Of a DNA stretch of 64,000 bases, positions 58,601-64,000 are shown in pieces. How positions within the stretch are numbered: the stretch's first letter is position 1; every line of letters starts with the position of its first letter. A program made the translations under genes and the position numbers. The stretch spans positions 22,878,566-22,942,565 of the forward strand of contig CM048839.1 of NCBI GenBank assembly GCA_026545765.1, in the 5' to 3' direction. Source of the stretch: Plantago major. Its lineage: Eukaryota; Streptophyta; Magnoliopsida; Lamiales; Plantaginaceae. A model generated the notes under the pieces. It had not been told where the DNA came from, did not search any database, and saw only the letters and a program-made list of their open reading frames with translations.

Positions 58601-59611
58601 AATAATGTTCGGGTACGATCTAACATATAGTCGAACCCGTTCAATACCTTTGTAACAAGATCCGAATCCGCAACATTTCATGATTAAGTTAGTAAAAACT
58701 ACATTTTTCCCCGGGGTGGTCTGCAAATACTCTCTCTAGGTAGGGAAACTTTCTTCGATCTTCTCTCTACTTTTTTGATCCATAACAGGCCGCGGGGAGG
58801 ATCTGATACTCTCTAAGTGGGGAAACTCTCTTCGGTCTTCTCTCTACTTTCTTGATCTCCATAACGGCCCCGAGATTTGGGGGGGGGGGGGGGGGGTCAT
58901 CTAATACTCTCTAGGCGGGGAAACTGTTTTCGATCTTCTATGTACTTTGTTTATCTCCATGACGGGATGGACCGGGAGGGGGAGGGGGGGGGGGGGGGGG
59001 GTTGTGGAGGAAAAAAAACAACCGTAGCATGTGAAATTATGTGTTTGTAGAATAATAATTTTTGTATCTTTGGTGGGGTGATAAATACCACCGCGGGGTT
59101 GTTGGGAGCTGAAGGGGGGGGGGGGGGGAGGGTTTGGAAAAAAACCGTAACATTTGAAATTATATTTGTATTTTTTTTTTTGTTTGTGTGTGGGCAGGGT
59201 GACCACATACCACCGCGGGGTTGTTGGTATCAACCTTATTGATTGTGTTGCATACTTTTGTATTTTATTTCGGTTTCGTTTCAGGCATTCTAAAAAATAT
59301 GTACCTGTTACTAATTAACAGGTCGGGTACGGTAGGACCTGATACAAAATATATGTTATTAACCCGTCGGACGGCGAACATGTTAAAGCTGAATCCAACC
59401 CCTTTCAAAGCATATCCGTCATCATGAGTCGTATTTTTATATTTTTCTATAGTTAGCATAAATAAAGACTCAATGATATAATATTGGCCGGATGGAGAAG
59501 GACTTACGCAGATTTCACTAACTTATATTCTCGATTAATTTATTTTATCATCCCCTTTCTATTTATTATTAAAATAAACTATACCGTGGCATCGCCAAGG
59601 GCTAGTACTAG
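58600..59611 (+). mobile_element. Non-autonomous Helitron, inverted relative of the intron copy
   Basis: The plus-strand 3' end has the hairpin CCGTGGC-ATC-GCCAAGG (59584-59600) and then CTAG (59608-59611) followed by T. Homology with the intron copy runs over its length: CGCAACATT.CATGATTAAGTTAG, GGGAAACT.TCTTCGATCTTCTC repeats, CACCGCGGGGTTGTTGG blocks and TCTATAGTTAGCATAAATAAA. Three G runs of 15-18 bases lie inside. The 5' end was not identified; homology to the intron copy begins near 58645. Confidence 0.65.
58700..58975. repeat. Tandem repeat inside the second Helitron
   Basis: Three copies with GATACTCTCTA, GGGGAAACT.TCTTCG and TCTACTTT.TTGATC separated by GC-rich spacers, matching the array at 19920-20225. 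Open frames on the opposite strand are repeat translations. Confidence 0.75.
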
Positions 59612-60139
59612 TTTACTTGTATTTGTGACTGACAAACATTTCACTGGGAATGGGATGGTCAGAGGGTTGTAAAATTACTTGTACAAGATACTATAATTAG
59701 GAGATACGCATAACGTGAATGTTAATTTTGTTATTTCTAACAGAATTCCATTTTAAATTGGAGAGATTACTTGTTTGTTACTTCAGTTGGTTGTTTAAAA
59801 TAGTGGAGTTCGTTCAATATTAGAAATGTAGATAATGTATGTATAACCAGGGCAAAGTCAGAAGGGGTTTAATTGGGCGTTCACCTCACTAATTTTTGTA
59901 GTTTTTTATATATTTAATATTTTCAATCGTTTTAGATTTCAACCCCCAGTAAATACTTTCACACATATATAATTTGATTCCCGAGTTTAAATTCCTGGTT
60001 CAGTTGAGTCATGCATCACATTCATATCATATGGCTAATTTTCGTATATGAATTGGTCATTTAACTCAATATCATATATAGTTATAGATACAAACGAATA
60101 ATTATAGTTGTTTAACACAAATTTATGTAAACAGATTAT

Positions 60140-60750
60140 GACCATGTTTACCACTAGCTTTCCAGCTAGCTTTTCAGCTCCATTAGCTTTTTTGACCATT
60201 GACTAGTAAAAAGCTTGTTACGTGAACGCGCAGCTTTTTAAATCAGCTAGCTGGTTGAAGAAGCTACCCAGGTTAGCTTTGTTATCTTTTTATTCCGAAA
60301 ATATTCCTAACCTAAATTAAATAAAGTAAAACCAATCGTTAGTATTATTCTCGTGTTCTATCTTTCACTGCGGTGCCATTCTGTGTTCCATCGCCTCTCC
60401 TTGCCAGCGCTCCAGGTAATCTGCTACTGCTCCTGCTCTTCTTTAATTACATAATATGAATTTCTTGAGTTGTGAATTTTCGTTGCCAGCGTTCTGTGTT
60501 CCTTTGTGAGTTGTTTATTTTCAGCGCTAGTTGAAAATAATTAGATAAAAATGTGATGTACTATTATTTAGAAAAATAAGAGTAATGCCCTTTTATGTCA
60601 TTTTATAAAATACCAGCTAGCTTATCAGCTAATTTGCTAAACACCTACATTAAAATCAGCTAGCTTTTCAACTAGTTAATCAACTACCTATTCAGCTAGC
60701 TTTTTAGCTACCTATTCAACTACCAGCTAGTTAATCAGCTACCAGAGGAA
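60140..60750. repeat. AGCTAGCT-rich segment with inverted ends
   Basis: GTTTACCACTAGCTTTCCAG at 60145 and the reverse complement of GTTTAGCAAATTAGCTGATA at about 60642 face each other. Many CAGCTAGCTTTT copies follow up to 60745. It may be a MITE whose right end was tandemly expanded. Class not assigned. Confidence 0.45.
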
Positions 60751-60863
60751 CGATGGGTGATAATGTTGCAGTAGAAACATAATGCTGGAGCAATTATACG
60801 TATTTATGACACTTATAATTCTTTTTTACACATGTTAATTTCATAAAAGGAAAAATACTCTAA

Positions 60864-60900
<37 letters not shown>

Positions 60901-61640
60901 TTTTTTTTTTGGATGATCAAGATAACAACCAGAATTTTAAAATTATACTCTAGCATTATTGTCAACGAATAAGAATAAATAAACAAAGTCATAATTCAAA
61001 CAATATTTTCAATAGTATGGTCTTGCCCATACTATTCATTGTGATTGTGGATCCGACTTTGAGACACACCGTTTCTATGAGGGGATGAGAGACACCATCG
61101 ATCTCACCCCTAAGACCTGATAAGCTGATTTTTTAAGATAGATGGAGTACAACGATCAAATCTATGATAAACCAATTTACATTCCAATGGAAAAACATTT
61201 TATCTAAATAAAAATAATAAATAGTAATTTACTATATTTAAAGATCTCCCAAATACTTGTACAATTCATGCTTTTACATCTCAAGTAGTGTGTTCATTCT
61301 TTGTAATTTGTCCTTAATATTTCTTTAAACATAGAGCATAAACTAGATAAATAAGTTCATGTAGAGAGTTGAATTAAAAATACATAGATAAAAACTCATG
61401 TGTATTATTATACTATGGAATCAGAATCGTACTCAATATTCAGGGCCTAATTATTAGGCAAGGTATATCAAATTGCTATAATGATAATTGAGTAAAATGA
61501 TCACATATTATTAGTTATATAATGATGTTGGAGGAAATGTTGTAGCAATAGTGTTGGACTCAGCCAAACAAACCGATGAACCTGAAAGTATATTCAGATT
61601 CAGATATGTAGTCCTAAAAGTTAAAACTACAAATACAATA
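60751..61640. other. AT-rich intergenic DNA
   Basis: An (ATT)n run (about 60867-60899) followed by T11 is the only clear structure. Confidence 0.5.
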
Positions 61641-61864
61641 CTCCCTCCATTTCGGAGAAATTGTTCTGATTGGATTCTTGCAATTTTAAGAAAAGTAGAA
61701 AGATGTTACCATGATTATTAGAGATTAAATGAGTGGTATATTGTAATAAAATTGAAAGGTAGGGAGTTTTATTATTTAATTAGTTTCCATAAATGTAAAT
61801 TGTAACACTTTTAATGAAACGTGGGAAACGGAAAGTTATAACAATTTTTCTGAAATAGAGGACC
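61641..61864. mobile_element. Stowaway-like MITE upstream of the MATE gene
   Basis: The left end CTCCCTCCATTTCGGAGAAA preceded by TA, and the right end TTTTTCTGAAATAGAGGACC, are imperfect inverted repeats. The element is about 220 bases, AT-rich and non-coding. It lies about 320 bases before the MATE start codon. Confidence 0.6.
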
Positions 61865-62182
61865 ATTAAACAAACAAGAAATCGACAAAAGGATTCATGA
61901 TAAGATAAAACCTAGGAAAGCAAAGTCCAAATTCCTCATGCCAATTGTTTTGATGAGAAAAAAAGTCATCATCAATGACATGGTGGCCAATCTTGAATCT
62001 TGTCCGTGTAGTATTTCAACTGACACCACAAAATATTCAACTATTCCATTTCCAGTACAACATGCAAAACAGCATCCTCCTCTCTGTTCCTCTCCCTTCC
62101 AATCATAAAAATCGAACCTTTCATCCATAAATACCATCTCTCATTCCAATTCACACAATACCCCCTTTCAATCTTCACGGCC

Positions 62183-63667
62183 ATGGATGGCGGAGTAACG
62201 CAACCGCTGCTAAAGAACAAGGAAAACAGAGAGAGTTTCATCACAGAGTTCCGTACAGAATCGAAGGCGCTATGGAAGATTTCTGGACCGGCAATATTCA
62301 CGTATATATGTCAGTATTCATTGGGTGCTCTCACTCAGACTTTTGCCGGTCAAGTTGGGGAGCTCGAGCTTGCTGCTGTCTCTGTTGAGAACTCTGTTAT
62401 TGCTGGTCTTGCTTTTGGTGTCATGGTACTACTATCTTATCTATCTACTCAATTTATAATTTCCACCCCTTTTCTTCTTCTTATTGTTCAATGTTCATCA
62501 TTATATATGTTCTCCAATTGTTCGATACTGTTTCTCACTAATCTCGATTTCATGTGAGTGTAATAGTGACTTGACACAGTTTTTTAGTTGAACATTGATT
62601 TAACATAGTTATTAGTCTTATGCCCAAACAGTCCAATAGTGTTCTTTCTCATTTTCTGGTTTCTTCCACTCTAAGTAGTGCATAGCCAAAAAAGTTTAGT
62701 TTTTTCTTTTTTTTTTAGTCGTTATTCATACACATGGTTTTATTGAAAAAACAAAATTTGTACGTATTTGTCATGTAGTCTCTTGGTTCAAGAGCCTACA
62801 GGCTGTATGTGTAGTGTTTTTGTTGGTTTGTAGTCCTTTTGGTTCATTCTGGATCTGATACAAGTTCATGAAAGTCTCGTCATGTTGTTTTGTCTTAGCA
62901 TTACCTACAGAGGGGTGTTTGTGGTATGTGAGAGCCTTTAAAGTTGAACATTGTTTTGGATTTTATTGCAGTGTTTGGAAGCATGGATTTTAAATTATGC
63001 ATAATTACTAATTAGTACAGCCTAAGCAGAATCTAAAAGCATATCATTAATTGATGGATTAATGCCTAACAGAAATGAAAGTACATTTTTGCCTAATTTG
63101 CCAAGTCAGAGCTTCAAGATTTCCATTTTAAACCAGGATAAGATATTGCAGCTCTGATTAATTGCATTAAAGTTGTTGTATCTGTCCATCAATGCTGCGA
63201 GTTAATTAGCAATTTTCGGTGACATTTTATAATCTGGACTAGTAGTTGGAATGCAAGTTAACCAAGGAGTCAGTACTGTCTTGTATACAAATTATTGTGC
63301 TGAAATCCAGCTAAATTTAGAGGGAAAGCCAAGCGAAATTTCATTTATGAATTATGGTTCACAACACATAAATCGGATAAATAGGAAAAGTCTGCAGGTT
63401 TAAGCATAGACGTTGTGGCATGGCCTTATTATCGGGTATGGTTGTGATTGAATGGATTCGTTATTTTGCAGCTTGGGATGGGAAGTGCCTTGGAGACATT
63501 GTGTGGTCAAGCTTATGGTGCAGGGCAGCTCAGGATGTTGGGAATATACATGCAGAGATCATGGGTCATCTTGCTTGCCACGACCCTTGTCTTGCTCCCC
63601 ATTTACATATATGCTCCTCCAATCCTCGAGTTTTTTGGCGAAACAGAGGAGATTTCTCAAGGCGCAG
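62183..63667 (+). CDS. MATE transporter (DETOXIFICATION family), 5' exons only
   Basis: Exon 1 (62183-62425, 81 codons) and exon 2 (63472-63667, ends in phase 1), with GT-AG ends. The gene continues beyond the right edge. MATE proteins export metabolites or toxic compounds by H+ or Na+ antiport across the plasma or vacuolar membrane. The N terminus (MDGGVTQPLLKNKE) carries a dileucine-like PLL. The first membrane helices include GPAIFTYICQYSLGALTQTF and AGQVGELELAAVSVENS, typical of MATE, and exon 2 gives LGMGSALETLCGQAYGAGQ, the family signature, then helix SWVILLATTLVLLPIYIY. The ATG lies in a good context (GGCCATGG). Closest recalled relatives are DTX27-33, but this cannot be fixed with 146 residues. 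The substrate is unknown. Confidence 0.93.
62426..63471 (+). other. MATE gene intron 1
   Basis: 1046 bases, GTACTA...TTTTGCAG. No other feature seen. Confidence 0.85.
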
Positions 63668-64000
63668 GTTTGTAACTTGGTATTTATCAAGTCACAAGTT
63701 GTCTTGGCCTCGTTTGGTTTATATTGTGTGTTTTCGCATATTACTAGTAACTAGAAACCAAGACAGTTTGCATTGCTGTTGTAAGTGTAGAAGAGGGTGA
63801 ATGAGTCAGTTGCATCTTGAATCAGGTCAAGTCCTTTTTATATAGGCACTTCAATTTGCTTTTATGGATTTTATAGTCAGGTCAAGTCCAACCATTTCAT
63901 GATATCAAGATGTTAAAAAACCTGAAACACAACAAAAAGAAGAAAAAATAGAAGTTTATGGAAGTCATTAACACAGACACACAGTTATTATGATTGCTAT
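63668..64000 (+). other. Start of MATE gene intron 2
   Basis: Begins GTTTGT after exon 2 and runs to the window edge. Short open frames here are read-through of the exon in other frames. Confidence 0.7.

Noticed and set aside
58901..59233. Proline-rich minus-strand open frames
   Set aside because: Poly-Pro comes from the G runs and the rest from Helitron repeats; the same happens at 20042-20263.

Overview
The window is nuclear DNA from a flowering plant, very probably a eudicot. Genes have GT-AG introns and belong to plant families. Most of the sequence is AT-rich, with nested retrotransposons, Helitrons, CACTA, hAT and Mutator-like elements and tRNA-Ile copies. Nothing visible fixes the species. 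No bacterial, organellar or viral gene set is present, and I found no convincing undescribed multi-gene system. The unusual content is in odd features of known gene families and in the transposon architecture.

Genes. (1) 2140-3912 (+): intronless LysM receptor-like pseudokinase of the LYK4/LYK5 type (chitin perception). (2) 4296-9280 (-), convergent with it: an 11-exon DA1-type ubiquitin-activated peptidase (organ-size control) with an unusual His/Gly/Tyr-rich insert. (3) 15756-21871 (-): an 8-exon inositol polyphosphate 5-phosphatase of the 5PTase11 type, with a 4.4 kb intron full of transposons. (4) 46555-48434 (+): F-box/LRR gene of the At1g13570 type. (5) 62183 to the right edge (+): first two coding exons of a MATE (DETOXIFICATION) transporter. 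The first three reading frames and the F-box frame were reconstructed exon by exon and the phases close exactly. (6) Four tRNA-Ile(AAU)-like genes lie on the minus strand between 41.3 and 43.4 kb.

Mobile DNA. A decayed Ty1/copia element (11085-15531, TSD TAAAT) lies between DA1 and the phosphatase. The large phosphatase intron holds a Mutator-like foldback element (18136-19306) and a non-autonomous Helitron (19361 to about 20300). Its inverted relative ends at 59611. Remains of an autonomous Helitron Rep/helicase cover about 23.5-26.9 kb and are split by an LTR-like segment. From 29.7 to 41.0 kb there is a nested stack: a LINE was entered by a copia element (TSD GAAAC), whose right LTR was entered by a hAT transposon (TSD CCAACAGG). 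A second, short hAT element (TSD CTCTTGGA) entered the LINE separately. A CACTA element (54223-57703, TSD AGG) carries subterminal CCGTCGC repeats and a 97-bp tandem array. MITEs, microsatellites and long G/C runs fill much of the rest.

The genes look like independent neighbours, with no shared pathway or operon-like arrangement. LYK and DA1 are convergent with only 383 bp between their stop codons.
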